Below, in pieces: positions 1-15,418 of a DNA stretch of 64,000 nt; the stretch's first letter is position 1, and every line of letters begins with the position of its first letter. A program made the translations under genes and the position numbers. The DNA is taken from contig MCGO01000003.1 in the NCBI GenBank assembly GCA_002104985.1, positions 744,001 through 808,000 on the forward strand, read 5' to 3'. The notes beneath the pieces are model-generated. The model was not told the origin of the DNA. It saw only the letters and a list, made by a program, of their open reading frames with translations, and made no database searches. The DNA comes from Rhizoclosmatium globosum (Eukaryota > Chytridiomycota > Chytridiomycetes > Chytridiales > Chytriomycetaceae).

Positions 1-1262
1 CTATCCGTGTCTCCAGCTCCTGCCCCAATATCCTCTGTTTCCCCAGTGCCATCCGTGTCTCCAGTTCCAGCTCCAAAATCCTCTATTGCTCCGGCTCCCT
101 CTTCTGTTGTTTCTTCAGCGTCCTCTTCTATTGTTGCTAGTACTATACCAGCACCTTCAAGCACCAAAATTCCAGCACCAGTCCCATCCCAAACCACAAA
201 AGCAACAAATGTCCCAGTTCCATCTCCTTCCACCACAAACGCGCCAACCTGTAACCCACTTCGCCCAATTTCTCCCCAAAACCCATGCCCCCTCACACTG
301 CCACCAGCAGACCTCCAAGCAATCGCAAACGGCGAGATTCCTGCGCAGAAGCCACTTGATCCCGTGTCAAACAGCACCTCAACTGCCATCACAAACGTTT
401 TTGTCAAGCTTGTTTCTCCAGCTGTGAATGCAACTGCATTAGGCGCGTCGTTGAAGCAAGCTGTCGCTGCTTTGATTCCAGGAAAGGCTGTTTCAGCGGC
501 AGGAAGTCCACTTCCAAGTGGTGAAGTAGCTGGATTGAATCAGGTTGTTTTGGCTGTTGTATCACAGTCTTTCCAGGTTCGTTGGTATCAAGTACATTTA
601 AAAAATCGGTACTAAATGCCTCATTACTCATATTGTAGATTACGAAGCCCGAGACTTCAGCGGTCAAGACATACAACAATGCCTCATCTTCCGTAGTTCA
701 AGTTGACGCTGTTGCAAATGGATTTGTTCTTACATATACTTTGCCAAACTTCATCACCAGTGAATGGTTTGCATTCACTTATGACCCAGCTGCCAAAGTT
801 ATTAAGCTTCAAGTAAACCGTGAACGGGAAGTCCTATTGGGAGTCACTTTCCCAGCTCTTAGTGTTGGCAAGAAGAGAGGACCAAATGATCTCACGATCC
901 TCAACGGTGTGATTCCAATTCCAAATGTTGTTGCGACAACATCTACTTTGAGCTTGGTTGCAACTACTAGCACGGTTGTAGCCACTTCTGTCGCAACAAC
1001 AGACACTACTCGTAGTTCTTCTTCGGTCTCGATTCCAGTTGCTGTTACTACTGCTTCTACTACAGTGGTTACTACCACTATTACTGTCATTCAGCCGCCT
1101 GTCAAGACCAATGCACCCGATCAAACCTACTACGTTCCTCAAACTAGTCAATATGGAGCTTCGAAGCCTAGCACTGTTTCCAAGAATGTGTATGTCTCAG
1201 GTTCCAGCGCCTTGACTGTTTTGTACTCTATGATTGCTGCTGTCCTTGTCCTCAACGCTTAA
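1..1262 (+). CDS. Ser/Thr/Pro-rich surface protein, 5' end outside window
   Basis: The reading frame is open from the first base, so the start lies upstream. The first ~75 residues are low-complexity Pro/Ser/Ala repeats typical of a glycosylated stalk. A more ordered segment follows (from CNPLRP, with several NxS/T sites). An intron at 577-638 (GTTCGT...TTGTAG) joins in frame to exon 2 at 639. Exon 2 has a beta-rich stretch, a Thr/Val/Ser-rich tract, and ends with a hydrophobic tail (SGSSALTVLYSMIAAVLVLN) and no cytoplasmic residues, as in GPI-anchored fungal wall proteins. The C-terminus resembles that of the cysteine-rich secreted proteins further along, but the 8-Cys module is absent. Function is not recognised; wall or adhesin-like surface protein is an inference. 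Confidence 0.7.
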
Positions 1263-1389
1263 ACACCACTGTCCTCGTTCCCCACTTTTTTTCTGGATCT
1301 CATGCAGTATTACTCCTCTCCTCATTTTCAGTACTATCCATTTCACTGACAAGTGATTGAATAAAAGATTTCGGTCGAATCACAAACCA

Positions 1390-2928
1390 ATGACACAGAA
1401 GCGCAAGGCCGACGACGCCGCCACCACCACCGAAGCTCTCGCCCACGCCGCACGCGGAGCCGCCCTCAAACTGGCGACGGCGACGGGCGACGAGCGAACC
1501 GCGGCGCTGCGGCGAATCCACGCTGCCCTCAAACAGAACGCCGATCGAATCAAGGCCGAAAACAAGAAGGATTTGGACGTGCGTGTTTGTTCTTTGCTCC
1601 TCGGTCACCTTCTGCTCGCTGTCTAACGCTTCAGCTAGAACGCGGCAAAGAACAATCTCAGCAAACAACTCATCCGCAGACTCGACCTCTCTGGTGCAGA
1701 CAAGTTCGATGCCATGCTGCAAGGTGTTCTTGATATTGCCGAAATGGAGGATCCCGTGGGAAAGACGTCGTTGGCGACTCGGTATGTTGCTGACTTGGTT
1801 ATCTGGATGTTATCTTTGACCCCTATGCATCCCAGATTGGACACTGGCCTTGACCTGTACCGCGTTTCTTGCCCTATTGGCGTTGTTTTGATCATCTTTG
1901 AAGCAAGACCAGAGGTTGTCGTCAATATTGCTGCTCTCACAATCAAATCGGGGAATGCTGTCATTCTGAAGGGTGAATAGCTCCAGCTTCCTAAATCTCT
2001 TGCTTAAATGTCGAATTTAGGTGGCAAAGAAGCTCAGTATTCTAACGCGATTCTGCATCAAATCATTTCAGAGGCCTTGAGTGAAATTACTCAGTCATCT
2101 GTCACTAAAGATGCAGTTTTGCTCGTGGAATCTCGCACTGCAATCGATACACTCCTTCAAATGGACAGATACATTGATCTTGTGATTCCACGTGGCTCCA
2201 ACGCTCTTGTTCGTCATGTTCAAGGAAACACAAGAATCCCTGTTCTTGGACACGCGGACGGAATCTGTACCACTTATCTCGACCAGAATCTTGACCAAGA
2301 ATCTGCTCTTCGTATCCTAATCGATGCGAAAACAACTGCCCCTTCTGCTTGTAACGCCACAGAAACTCTCCTCATCCACTCATCCCACCTCCTAACCCCC
2401 TTCTTCCACACCCTTCTCGCACGTCTTACACTCGCCAACATCTCACTTCGCCTGGATCCACCCCTATTTACATACCTAACCCCTCTCGAAAAGCAAAACG
2501 CTCTCATCACTGAAGCAACCGAAGAAGACTTCTCCACTGAATTCCTAGACACAATCCTCGCCGTCCGTGCAGTCCCAACTCTTTCCGCCGCAATCGCCCA
2601 TATCAATTCACATGGCTCTCACCACACTGACGCCATCATTACAACCTCCTCAGAAAATGCCGATGCATTCCTGCGCAGTGTCGACAGCGCAGACGTGTTT
2701 TGGAACGCGTCCACGCGATTTGCAGACGGGTTCCGGTTTGGATTTGGTGCGGAGATTGGAGTAAGTACAAACAAGACGCATGCAAGAGGGCCTGTTGGGG
2801 TTGAAGGGCTTTTGATTTATAAGTTCCGGTTGCATGGGAATGGACAGTGTTCAGGGGACTATGGGGTCGGGAAGAAGGAGTATAAGCATGAAAAGTTGGA
2901 GGTGGAGGAGAACAAGTTCCAGTTATGA
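1390..2928 (+). CDS. PRO2: Gamma-glutamyl phosphate reductase (glutamate-5-semialdehyde dehydrogenase)
   Basis: Catalyses NADPH-dependent reduction of gamma-glutamyl phosphate to glutamate-5-semialdehyde, the second step of proline synthesis, in the cytosol. Four exons can be read: 1390-1578, 1639-1781, 1836-1972 and 2021-2928, with introns of 60, 54 and 48 nt, all joining in frame. Family hallmarks are LDTGLDLYRVSCPIGV, FEARPEVVVNIAALTIKSGN, the nucleophile-cysteine segment APSACNATETLL, and near the end FGAEIGVSTNKTHARGPVG followed by EGLLIYK. Length is near that usual for eukaryotic PRO2. The ATG at 1390 is the first in frame with the conserved start. The C-terminal tail is rich in Lys and Glu and longer than in bacterial ProA. 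No frame break was seen. Confidence 0.95.
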
Positions 2929-3007
2929 TGACTTTGTAGGTTTGCGTCCAGGCAATGCTTTCTTGGAGAACAGATAAAAAATTAAACTATAAGGTTTACA
3001 CTATAAT

Positions 3008-4384
3008 TTACTCTGGGAACGAAACGATATCTCCTTCCCCAATATATAAATATCTCCACGTCCCCAATCCAACGCCAGCCTCTCCCGCAACGACTTCTTT
3101 TAGTACTTCAACACGTTTCCTGCACATTTTAACAACCTCGCCTTTTCGATTCTCAAACTCCCACACATTTCCATCTCTTCTCCCAACACCTCCTCCAACC
3201 TGCACACTCGGATCAGTAAAAAACAGTGTCTGTGTAGGAACTTGAGCCCATCCTATTCCCAGCGCTGGCTTCATTGCTCCAGATTTATGAGGGATTTGCT
3301 TTTCCTTATCACGTGTTAAGACAGCGTGATTCAGGACCTGTTATTAGCAAAGTAATCAGCACGATAGAGATATTTCGAATGCACATACGACAACAGGAAT
3401 TCCATACGACGAAATGGCATCCAACACAACTCCAACTGACGACAGGAACGCTTGTTGCCCTGGAAGTCCCACAACAGGTGCTAAAAGCGAACCAACGCTG
3501 TCTATTATAAGAAACTTGAGTTGTCCTTCGAATTCTCCTGTCTGTTTTCGAAATGTTGAATCGTCAACCAAAGAATATACAGCGTCCAACGAAACCTGAT
3601 TATACAAGCTCCATTGCAAACTCGTCAGCAGGTCCAATAGTTGATGAGCGTCGTAACAGTGTGAGACTTTCAGTCGCGACAGGATATGTTCTGCAGTCTG
3701 TTTCAAGCACACAGATTTATCTTTCGACACACGAACAGAGCCGCATCCGTACCATCCCTTGCTCCCGAGCCGCATGAAACCGGTCACTTTTTTCAAACAG
3801 TGTCTTTATCCGTTCAATCGAGAAGGAGCAATTCGAGTCCACAAACAAAGCGGTCGATTGCGGAACAAGACACAGTGACGTCAATATGCTAAAGAATGCA
3901 AGCTTGTTGATGTTTCAGTTTCCCTTCTTGTGTGGGTTTAACGGCGTTTTTGCAAACCTGGGTCTTCCCTGTTGCAGACATGCCCGCAAACTCCGTGATG
4001 GTTCCCGTCGCGAATCCACGGTATTGAAGTAATTGGTCGATACTAATCGTAGATAGTGTGAGGCCAGACATATGATTGAGAATCAAGACAGGCAAAGAAC
4101 GAACCCAGGACATCCACTACTGACAACATGCCATCGAGCCGCCTCGCTCTCAACCGCCTCCAAACCAGACATCATGGGTACATTCAATTGATTCCGCGCA
4201 GCTTCTAGTTTGATTTCCCGAAGCGCCTGTTCTCGTTCAAGTTAAGGACATCTACATTCACCCAACAGAAACAAACCTCCTCTGACAATCCAGGAACTCG
4301 CTCTAAAATGTATGTTTCAGCCGTAACCATGAGCTCGTGGTCGTTCCGAATGACGGACGAAAGCGCAGAATAAGTTGCCGCCAT
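3008..4384 (-). CDS. RAD51D: RAD51 paralogue, RAD51D-like recombinase
   Basis: RecA-fold ATPase of the RAD51 paralogue group, which assists RAD51 filament assembly in homologous repair. From the ATG at 4384 an N-terminal segment (VPGLSEE) is followed by Walker A, GMSATGKTQ, where an intron of ~56 nt (GTTTGC...AACAAG) joins GKTQ to LAFFSILTSLCLVPQ and FVDSN, as in the RAD51 fold. Then come TAEHILSRLKVSHCYDAHQL and Walker B LKFLIIDSVGSLLAP. The last exon (VLNHAVLTRDK...MKPALGIGWAQVP) matches the RAD51D pattern of NHITRD then LKPALG-W, which is why RAD51D is preferred over RAD51B/C or XRCC2. At least six exons; the boundary around 4115-4160 is not settled. It diverges from the next gene with only 43 bp between start codons. 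Confidence 0.82.
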
Positions 4385-4427
4385 TTTGGAAAAGAAATTC
4401 AATAAATATCCACCCAAGTACGAGACC

Positions 4428-5342
4428 ATGTCCATCAGTACTCGCTCTTACAACCAATCCACTCTGATCAATCTTCCGCGTGAGATCCTCGACGAGATTA
4501 TCTGCCTCTTGGATTCACAGTCAATCATTCCATTCGCCCATGCATTACCCCAATTCAAACACATCTCAAAAGCCATCTACGACATTGGCATCGCATTCGA
4601 TACTACAATAGCTTGGATCTGGCCCGTGTTTTGGTTTCCTGTGGCGTACGAAGAAGACCAAGATCCTGACAATGACACTGTTGTTGATTATCTCGTCAAC
4701 ACTGCAGCCGAAAAGTCCCTGGTTTCTGAGTTCATGGGTCTCATCAATCGATACGGAGGTGTTGTCAAATTCATGATTCACTCGGTTGATTTCGCAAGAC
4801 GGTTCTGTAATCTCCAACCACATGCGAAACGTCTCCACTTGTATATTCTTGGAGCCGAGTATAATTATGATAGGTATTACGGCATTGATGATTTTCAAGA
4901 CGTACTATCTTATATCCGAAACGCTAATATCGCTGTTCGTTTATGCGATATTCCAAGGGACTTGAAAGATGTGGCCGTATATTCCCAGATTCTACGTAAT
5001 AATCCGTCTATCCGTGTGTACAGAAGCCATACCATTGGAAAATTTCCGTTTCATACACTTCCTGAGTGCCTTAATGTACAAGAACTCCAATTTGATGTAT
5101 GCTCAAGTGGAGCATTTGCACATACGTTTTCCATGATACAACTTTTCATAGTGTTGCCTGCTTGCAACCTCAGGCGCGTCACCTTTGAAACCAGTGGAGA
5201 AAACTATTATCCTCAGACTTCACTGGAGGCGGAAGAGGAAGAATGGTGCTACAGCCACGTTAAACAATTTGGTTGGAATGTCAAAAGAATTCACGCTGGA
5301 CCAATCTTTGGCCGCCCTTGCCTCGAATGGCGAAAGAAATAA
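4428..5342 (+). CDS. F-box-like protein
   Basis: About 304 residues from the ATG at 4428, uninterrupted. Residues ~13-55 read like an F-box: LPREILDEIICLL, then PFAHALPQFKHISKAIYD. F-box proteins recruit substrates to SCF ubiquitin ligases through SKP1. The rest (WPVFWFPVAYEED, LINRYGGVVKF, NLRRVTFETS) has no named domain that I recognise but aligns with the gene at 24287-25411, so the two are paralogues (WPxFWFPV, RYGG, NLRRxTFE are shared). In fungi this layout is common among large lineage-specific F-box families. Substrate unknown. Its promoter must overlap that of the divergent RAD51D-like gene. Confidence 0.65.
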   Translation: MSISTRSYNQSTLINLPREILDEIICLLDSQSIIPFAHALPQFKHISKAIYDIGIAFDTTIAWIWPVFWFPVAYEEDQDPDNDTVVDYLVNTAAEKSLVSEFMGLINRYGGVVKFMIHSVDFARRFCNLQPHAKRLHLYILGAEYNYDRYYGIDDFQDVLSYIRNANIAVRLCDIPRDLKDVAVYSQILRNNPSIRVYRSHTIGKFPFHTLPECLNVQELQFDVCSSGAFAHTFSMIQLFIVLPACNLRRVTFETSGENYYPQTSLEAEEEEWCYSHVKQFGWNVKRIHAGPIFGRPCLEWRKK

Positions 5343-5367
5343 AACGTATATTCAATCTCTCTGTATA

Positions 5368-6119
5368 TTATGTGCAAAATACATTCAAGGCCTTCTGTGT
5401 CTCTTCCTTTGTTTCCTTCAACAAGGCCTGAATGGCACGGAATCCAGGATGTTCCGCACTTCCCATCAATTGAAACAAAACCGACTCGGACGTACTCACA
5501 GCCGCTCCAGCATTTCTCATCTGCTCCAACGCAACTTCGATTTCCCCGCGATTCACACTTGAAACCGCATCCTTCAACACCGTAACTCCGATCCCCTTCT
5601 CCAACAAATCAAGAGCAGTTTGGAGCACACAGACATGGGATTCAATGCCAAGAAGGATGACATGGTTGATACCTAATTCAGTAACTTTGGTGGTAACTTC
5701 TGGTGTGAGCATCGAAAAGAGCGATTTGCTGAAGGTGTGCGTCAGTCCTTGTGGGAGGAGAGGAAGAAGGCGAGGATCCGTTGGTCCGAGCTTTGCTGGG
5801 ATTTGCTCTGAGTGAATGCTGTGTAAGTGCTCCTGCTGGTTGGAATTGAGACTGACTATCTACCTGTCACAATCACAGGAACCTTTAAGATCGTCGATGC
5901 CTTAAGCTATAGCAGTGATTGTCAGAACTACAGATCAAGAGCGATCAGTGGTTCTCACCACTTTGGATGCAATCCCAATCACCGCATCGTATTCGTGAAT
6001 GTGTGAGCTGAATGCATAGCCATCAATCTTCAGTCGAGACGTTGGCTGAAAGCGAACCTGAATTTAGTCTGCAAGTCGCAGAGGAAGAATACGGAGAAGA
6101 TAGTGTAGTAAGTCGAGCA
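5368..6119 (-). CDS. Isochorismatase-like hydrolase (ISOC1/ISOC2 type), 5' end unresolved
   Basis: Cysteine-hydrolase fold of the isochorismatase family. Spliced reading gives VFFLCDLQTKFR, SHIHEYDAVIGIASKV, LKASTILKVPVIVTEQ (joined over an intron at ATTCACTCAG), KLGPTDP, then GINHVILLGIESHVCVLQTA with the catalytic-type Cys in SHVC. ISOC proteins act in cytosol or mitochondria; the eukaryotic substrate is uncertain. At least four exons with introns of ~48-56 nt. The conserved frame can be followed back to 6119 but meets a stop at 6120-6122, while the nearest ATG (6120) is one base out of frame. Either a base is missing or a further exon was not found, so the N-terminus is not defined. Confidence 0.75.
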
Positions 6120-6285
6120 TTATTTTTCCAACAAATTAGTTGATAGAGCAAATCAGAATAGAGATCGCTATGTTTCATTTGGTTGTACCCCTTGACTTTT
6201 GAGGTGCTGCCTACAACTGAAGCACAGCCACAAACGCCAGAGCCAAAAAAGAGGGCACGTCCATTCCATCGTTTCTCCTCCAAAA

Positions 6286-9200
6286 ATGATTCTTCCCAAT
6301 TTCAAGTGTTTACTTCTCTCAATATTCGCTGTTTCTTGTGTTTTGGCATTCAGTCGGTTGGACATTGCCCTCTGCATTGACGAACAGACAACTGGGAAGA
6401 CAAACGTCGCCTCGTCAAATTCAGACTCAAGCAGATATGGGACAGATTTCGCATCCGACGGATGGCAGACATATTTAGCCCCAGTTTCCGCACTGTACAG
6501 TCTTCCCCTGTCAAACACAAGCGTTGTCAGGAAACTCTCTCGTCAATCTTCTGGAAAATACTCTGACCCGGTGTCTGGCAAGACAGTTCAATATTCGTGT
6601 GTAGAGAATGATCAAAGTGTGGATGGAGCGATTATGGTGACAAGGACTATTCGTATTCCTCAAGAATCTGTTGGGTTGGCAGCAGCTGGAATCCTTGGAC
6701 TCAACTATTTCATCGAAAATCCTGTACAAGGGTTTATGGAGGGTCGAAGTGATGCTCTCGCTGCTGGAGCCGAGGTTTTGAAGGGAGTTCAACCGTACGC
6801 CCACACTTCTTCTTTAACGTTGTACTCACTTTTCCCTACTCTGCAATAGGTTCATTTCTCATTTTTCGACCACAAGGGGGCTCTCATTTTCTCTTCATTC
6901 GATGTAGATCCTGATGGAAATCCAAATGCCTATCCATTCACAACTGGTGCACTTAATGGTGGCGCGAAAATCCCTGAGGGATCTACAAGCATACAGATCG
7001 CAGTTGTTTCAAATGGAACTTCCACGTACTGTATTGGAAAGTTTTCGGTGTTTGTTTACAAGTTCGCTGTTGAACAATATGGTACAGTCCAACGACTGGT
7101 CAACGCAAGCTTTATCATTTCTTTGGTCTTGATTGTTTTAGTTCCTGTGATTTTAATGACCGAGCAATATCGCCGTCGTGGGCGAGCTAGTTTGTGAGTG
7201 TGGGGGATTTATTTGGGATTCACACTCACACGTTTCTACCTTTACAGAAAGATGCTTGATCTTGTACATGTTCAAGGATCTCGCCTTATCCGAGCCATGT
7301 TCTTCATTTTATCGGTTTCATTCCTTTACAAAACGTATGAATGGTTGATTGCCAAACCCGATTCGTCTCTCTCCATCCTTCCCATTTTTGGTGGCATCAG
7401 CTCAGAAAAACTCAGCTCCACGACAGCTTCCAAAATTCTTCAGACTCCAGTTTTCGTGTTGTGCTTTGTTATAATTGGGTTGATTTTCTGGCCTATAGGG
7501 TTGTGTTATGCTCAAATCAATGAAGGCAGCAGAATTGCTGCTGTGCTAGGTTTAGTGGCGACACTTAATATGGTGACATTGAGGACAGGTATACAGTACC
7601 TTCAACATAGCCCTCTTGACTCTGTTTCACGGGCTATCTCATATCAACGTGAGTTGTTTTGTGTCAGTTAAGTCATTTGAGCTGATTCCTAATTTTAGTT
7701 GTTGAGATCTTTGCATATTTTGCAATCACTGTCTATTTCATGCTATCAAGCATACAACCCGGTCGTCTTGAAAACTTTGTTCGTAAGACAAACTTCAGAA
7801 CGCTGTGCATGTGATGGGACTTTTACGCAAAGTCGACACTCCTCAAATAAGATCGGAAGACCTGGAAAATGACCGTCCAATTGGATTTATCGGGAAAATC
7901 AAAGAGCTTATCTACGGGAAAGACGTACGCCCGATATGGATTCGCGGTCGTGAATATCATGGGAATCGATTGGCTCAAAGATCCGTACTCGTTTACTCAA
8001 AGCTCCGACGCGTCTTGTCGCATCCATTTTCATGATGACTGTTTTACATACGTCCATTTTGTAACGTAAGTCTTCGAGTGGCTATTTAACCCAAATATTC
8101 AAAATGTTCTTTAGATTTCTCAGCAGACCTATCTAGATGTTCCAAAAATCTCATGTGTCCTCGGAATTGCAAGTTTTTCCATACAAATGCCTTCTCTATT
8201 GCCAGCAATGTTATGCAAGAAGTTGTCCAAACAAATTTGTTTGGGGAAAGCATGACTGACGCGCTTTCGGAGCTCATGATATGGGAAATCCAGTTGCTTT
8301 AATTAGCCGAATGATTCAAATTTCCGCCATTTTCGCGTGTTTGATAACGTTTGCAATTTTGATTTTCAATTCGTGGATCTGTCATTTGAGTTTCATCGGA
8401 CCTGGAACGGCTGAGGAAAGGGAACTACAGCTTCATGACAATTACAGAGAGAAAACAAGTTCGAGTGATGGGGCTTCTCAATTTATGGGCGTCCAAGTTG
8501 GATTTGCGTTCGTTGGAACTGTCTGTGAGTTTTAATGTGATTAATGAAAACGAGCTAACAGAATCAAGACACTCTCGGATTCATTCATTTGTTTTGCTTT
8601 CTTCTCGCTGGATTATTTGAGTCTCCCTACCTGAGGGCGTTCCTCTGGAGATTGTTGCTTCAGTAAGCAGTGAGCACGATCATTTTATTTGCTAACCTTT
8701 GATTAAGAAACGGATTCCTTGTTGTGGCTGCTCTCGTATCTTTCATATTTGCAGTGATTCAGAGATACATCATCAATCGATTCTTTGTTGCGCATTATGA
8801 AGGACTGAACCATTGCAAGGAAAGTTTACCATATTTCAACGCGTTTCTGGCTTGTAACCTGAACAAGTATAATCATATTGATTGTGAGTCTTTATCATCA
8901 AAGTAACATCAAAGTAACTTTCAGTTTCACGGACAGACTTTTTCCTATTTCCAAATTTGATTCGAGGTATATTATCGTTTCTGGGTAATATTCTCACCGT
9001 GTGCTTGGTTCTGCTATTTATTCGTACCGTGTCGACAAGAGAGGGCTTATTCCAATCTTTTCAACGAGCATGTATATCTTTCTTGGCTTCTTCAAGAGCA
9101 TCATCACCATAGTAAGCTATATAATTATGTTTGAATCCCTAATGCATTGATTCTCAGATCCTGTATTAATGGTGGCCATTCAGCTACTACGAAAACAATC

Positions 9201-9505
9201 AAAGACCCAAGCCAGCCGAACTCTCTCGAAGTGCTCACGGCATCTCTTAATTCGCGAAACTCGGCTTATTCGTACGTACCTCTAATAGATGATAAGAGCT
9301 CTACGTATTCTTCCAGTTCAGCGCACAACCCGTCCACGAACAAAGTGGTTTCTTTATATACTCTATCAAGAATCCGTCTCTTGTCTCCTACAGAAAGCAT
9401 CGGGTTCAAGAAACCCTGTTGGCTGAATGGATCAGCGAAAATGAGGCAGTTCGAATTCGAGCAGAAGTTCTTAAGAGTATGAAGGAAACGCGGAGCGAAC
9501 TTTGA
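6286..9505 (+). CDS. Polytopic membrane protein, STRA6-like (retinol-binding-protein receptor family)
   Basis: Starts with a signal peptide (MILPNFKCLLLSIFAVS), then an extracellular N-glycosylated domain, and many membrane spans across at least nine exons: for example ASFIISLVLIVLVPVILM, TPVFVLCFVIIGLIFWPIGL, RLVASIFMMTVLH, and ISAIFACLITFAILIF. Introns recognised include ~6787-6849 and 7194-7247. The C-terminal region reads RTKWFLYILY then NPSLVSYRKHR, a W-L-Y-L-NP-L-RK pattern that I associate with the cytosolic tail of vertebrate STRA6, which moves retinol across membranes. Two or three one-base frame changes occur, one near 9395. Internal exon edges at ~7790-7805 and ~8110-8280 are not settled. 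The family call rests on topology plus this tail; another multispan channel or receptor is possible. Confidence 0.5.
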
Positions 9506-9776
9506 TGGACACACGGCGGAAAATGCGAGAGGTTGAAGTGGAGGAATGGAAGGCGGCGAAATTAGCCAAAAAGTAAGAATTTGAAGTAATATGAGTTTAT
9601 AGTTTGGAATCATACGAAATGAACTTTTCTCTTCGAATAATCTTATTTATCTATTCTTGTGATAGCGGAAGACGGAAGAACCTTCCGGAGTTGTTCCGCA
9701 GTACCCCCGCCACCCCAAGCCCTGATGTTCAAAAAAGATCGCTGAAACACTCATTGAGGACACAAATCAATCCAAT

Positions 9777-13021
<3,245 letters not shown>

Positions 13022-13542
13022 TATTAAGGCTAGCCCGATAAAAGAATTTCTTTTCTTCTGAATTATTCAGATTCCATGTCTTGTTCCAAAGCACTTTTGA
13101 TAACAACGGACTATTTAAATTAAACAAGAAACTACAACAATTAGCTTCAAGTGCTTATCTTATGGTTTTAGAATCTTTTGTGGATTGAGACACTCGTCAA
13201 ACAAAAATCTCCACAGCGAAAATTGCGGCTGAACCCATTGAATTGTAAGATAATTCCTGCAACCAAACGATAATACTGCATTAATTATTGGCGATTATGC
13301 TTTCTCGTTTATATGGAGTTCCTTTTTGATAACCTAACTGTATGCAAGCCTAAGATGCGAAAGTGTATCATCATGAACTGACCCTAAACACATGAGTACA
13401 TTAAAGAATATTTGCAAGGATACAAACTTGGGGCAACTGGACTGGGCTTGAAACCGAAAAATGCCGGCAGGATAAAAAAGCTCCAAACAACCTCTCATGC
13501 TCGCAACATTGCCGACTTAATCAGGAACCGCTACCATCTTCT
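13022..13542. other. Intergenic, no gene seen
   Basis: AT-rich spacer between the fusion enzyme and the zinc-finger gene. Both strands carry frequent stops. I see no repeat, tRNA or recognisable motif. Confidence 0.5.
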
Positions 13543-14127
13543 ATGAAGACCTCAGTCTTTTGCTCCAGTTATGCCCCCAGTGTGGTTCTGCCAAGAGATT
13601 GGCTTGAGTACCAACGCCGGATACATACCTTCAGGACCACTCTCTTCTGAACTCCTTATTACACCGTCACTGATGCTCCAAGACCAACCGAACCACTTGC
13701 GTCTCCATACCCATCAGCCCTATTATCACCCAACACAAGTTTCCCAACCCCGCCTCCCGAATCCACAGACTCTACTCCTCCTACCGTAAAGCCAAAGAAA
13801 AAGATATACACCTGCACATATTGCTCCAAGACGTGTCAAAACTCAACCGGCCTGCGGACTCATCTCCTCTCACACACCGGCGAGAAGCCCTTTGTCTGCA
13901 CAATGTGCCCGAAAGCATACACGACAAACCAACGATTACAAGTCCACATCCTCTCTCATTCGAACGCCTTTCCGTTCCCTTGCTCTATCGAAGGGTGCAC
14001 TTATCGAGCGAAACAGAAGTACGAGGTTACAAGACATGCGATGGTTCATATGACTGCGGAAGAAAGGGCGAGCATGAAGAAAGGGAAGAGGGACTTTCAA
14101 GCAGCTGAGGAAGGAAGGGGAGATTAG
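13543..14127 (+). CDS. Three-finger C2H2 zinc-finger protein
   Basis: Short nuclear DNA-binding protein. Exon 1 from the ATG at 13543; an intron at 13608-13682 (75 nt, CTGAAC branch) joins to a Pro/Ser-rich stretch and a basic KPKKK. Three consecutive fingers follow: YTCTYCSKTCQNSTGLRTHL, then FVCTMCPKAYTTNQRLQVHI joined by the classic TGEKP linker, and FPCSIEGCTYRAKQKYEVTR with the longer C-x4-C spacing. The tail is Lys/Glu-rich. Target genes are unknown. The intron choice is mine: an unspliced reading meets a stop at 13649. Confidence 0.75.
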
Positions 14128-14586
14128 ACGCACTTGAATGAACAGAGCACAGCAGCTCGGCATTGGCTTTATTTCTTCTTTATTATATTGCATTCTATAT
14201 TAAAGATATCGTATTGAGTTCATAGGTTCTCAATGGTCCATTTGTGGATTCGTCTTAGTAACACTTTTTGATGATGAAGCATTTTCGCCGGATTGCGCTG
14301 ATATTCGCCGGATGTTTCGGGATACTCTTTTATGTCTCAACAATCGTTTCTTAAATTCCACTCTCTTTGGTTCTATTAATAAGAGAGTCCAAATGCAGGT
14401 TTCAAATGGTCGAGATTCTCTGACGGGCTTGTGTTCAGCCACTCCCTTCCAAATCGGTTTCTTACTAACTACTCACACTTAATACTCTGAAAATGAAAAA
14501 AGCTTCTTTCTTCCGTCATAATATATTTTGGTTTAGAAAGAGTAAGACTGATATTTGAATATGTATTTCTAACAGATGCCATGCAA

Positions 14587-15340
14587 TTAAAGGAATAAAC
14601 TAATAACCACGCTCAAAACAGTAGCACTAATTCCTTCAACAACCAAGGCAGCACTCTTGATGGAAGTGGGAGCAGCCGGTGCGGTAGTGACAACTGACTT
14701 GGTGGCAACGGCAGAAGTGATGACAGTAGCAGCAGTAGTTGTGCAGCTGCGGCATCAGTTGTAGCTGTGGCAACAGATTGACAAGTACCAATACCACCTG
14801 GAAGTGGGTTGGTTGGCATCACACAGACCAACCCAGCTTTGCAAGTAGCACTGTTTTGAACAGACGGCTGACACGATTCCCCAACATCAACCATTCGACG
14901 CGAACAAATTCCTTGTGCTTTAATATCCGATGGATCTTGCACAGAACACACCAATCCAGATTCACAGATTGGTGAAGTTGCAGTACCGCCGCCACAAACG
15001 CCCCAACAGGAACGTAGCTGTCTGGAGTAAATTGACACATTCCTGAACCTCCAGGTCTAGGGATTCCATCGGCTGGTTGCGTTTGTTTCACGCAAATAAG
15101 GCCAGACTTGCAAACTGCGCTGTTGAAGTGATTTTGCTGGCAAGGTCCTCCAGCTTCACTGACTTTGACGGCACAGATTCCCGTGGACCCAGGAGCATTT
15201 GATTGTAGGACACAGTCCAACATGGGGTCACAGACTGGAGCATCGGCAGTTCCTCCACCACAAACGCCTCCAACTTGAACTGGGTCTGCTGCATGCGCGA
15301 AGGATGCGACAACAGCAACGATGAGTAGACTTGTTTGCAT
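14587..15340 (-). CDS. Cysteine-rich secreted protein with Dickkopf-like modules (member 1)
   Basis: Begins with a signal peptide (MQTSLLIVAVVASFAHAAD). About two and a half copies follow of a ~70-residue module with eight cysteines: VCGGGT, PVC, LDC, GIC, GGPC, AVC, GLIC, GMC. Spacing and the GGPC/CKSGLIC pattern recall Dickkopf N-terminal cysteine-rich domains, known in chytrid predictions. It ends in a Thr/Ala-rich stalk (KSVVTTAPAAPTSIKSAAL) and a hydrophobic tail ending at 14587, as for a GPI anchor. Two one-base frame changes (near 15018 and 14750) must be bridged; each looks like one missing base. It shares an upstream element with the gene at 41653-42779, although 27 kb apart. Role unknown; an extracellular disulfide-bonded surface protein is likely. 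Confidence 0.78.
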
Positions 15341-15418
15341 TATTTTTTTAGTTTGTTTTGAAAGTAGTTTGGTGTAGGGAAGAATGGTGAAATTGACTTA
15401 TTTAAGCATACCGGACAT

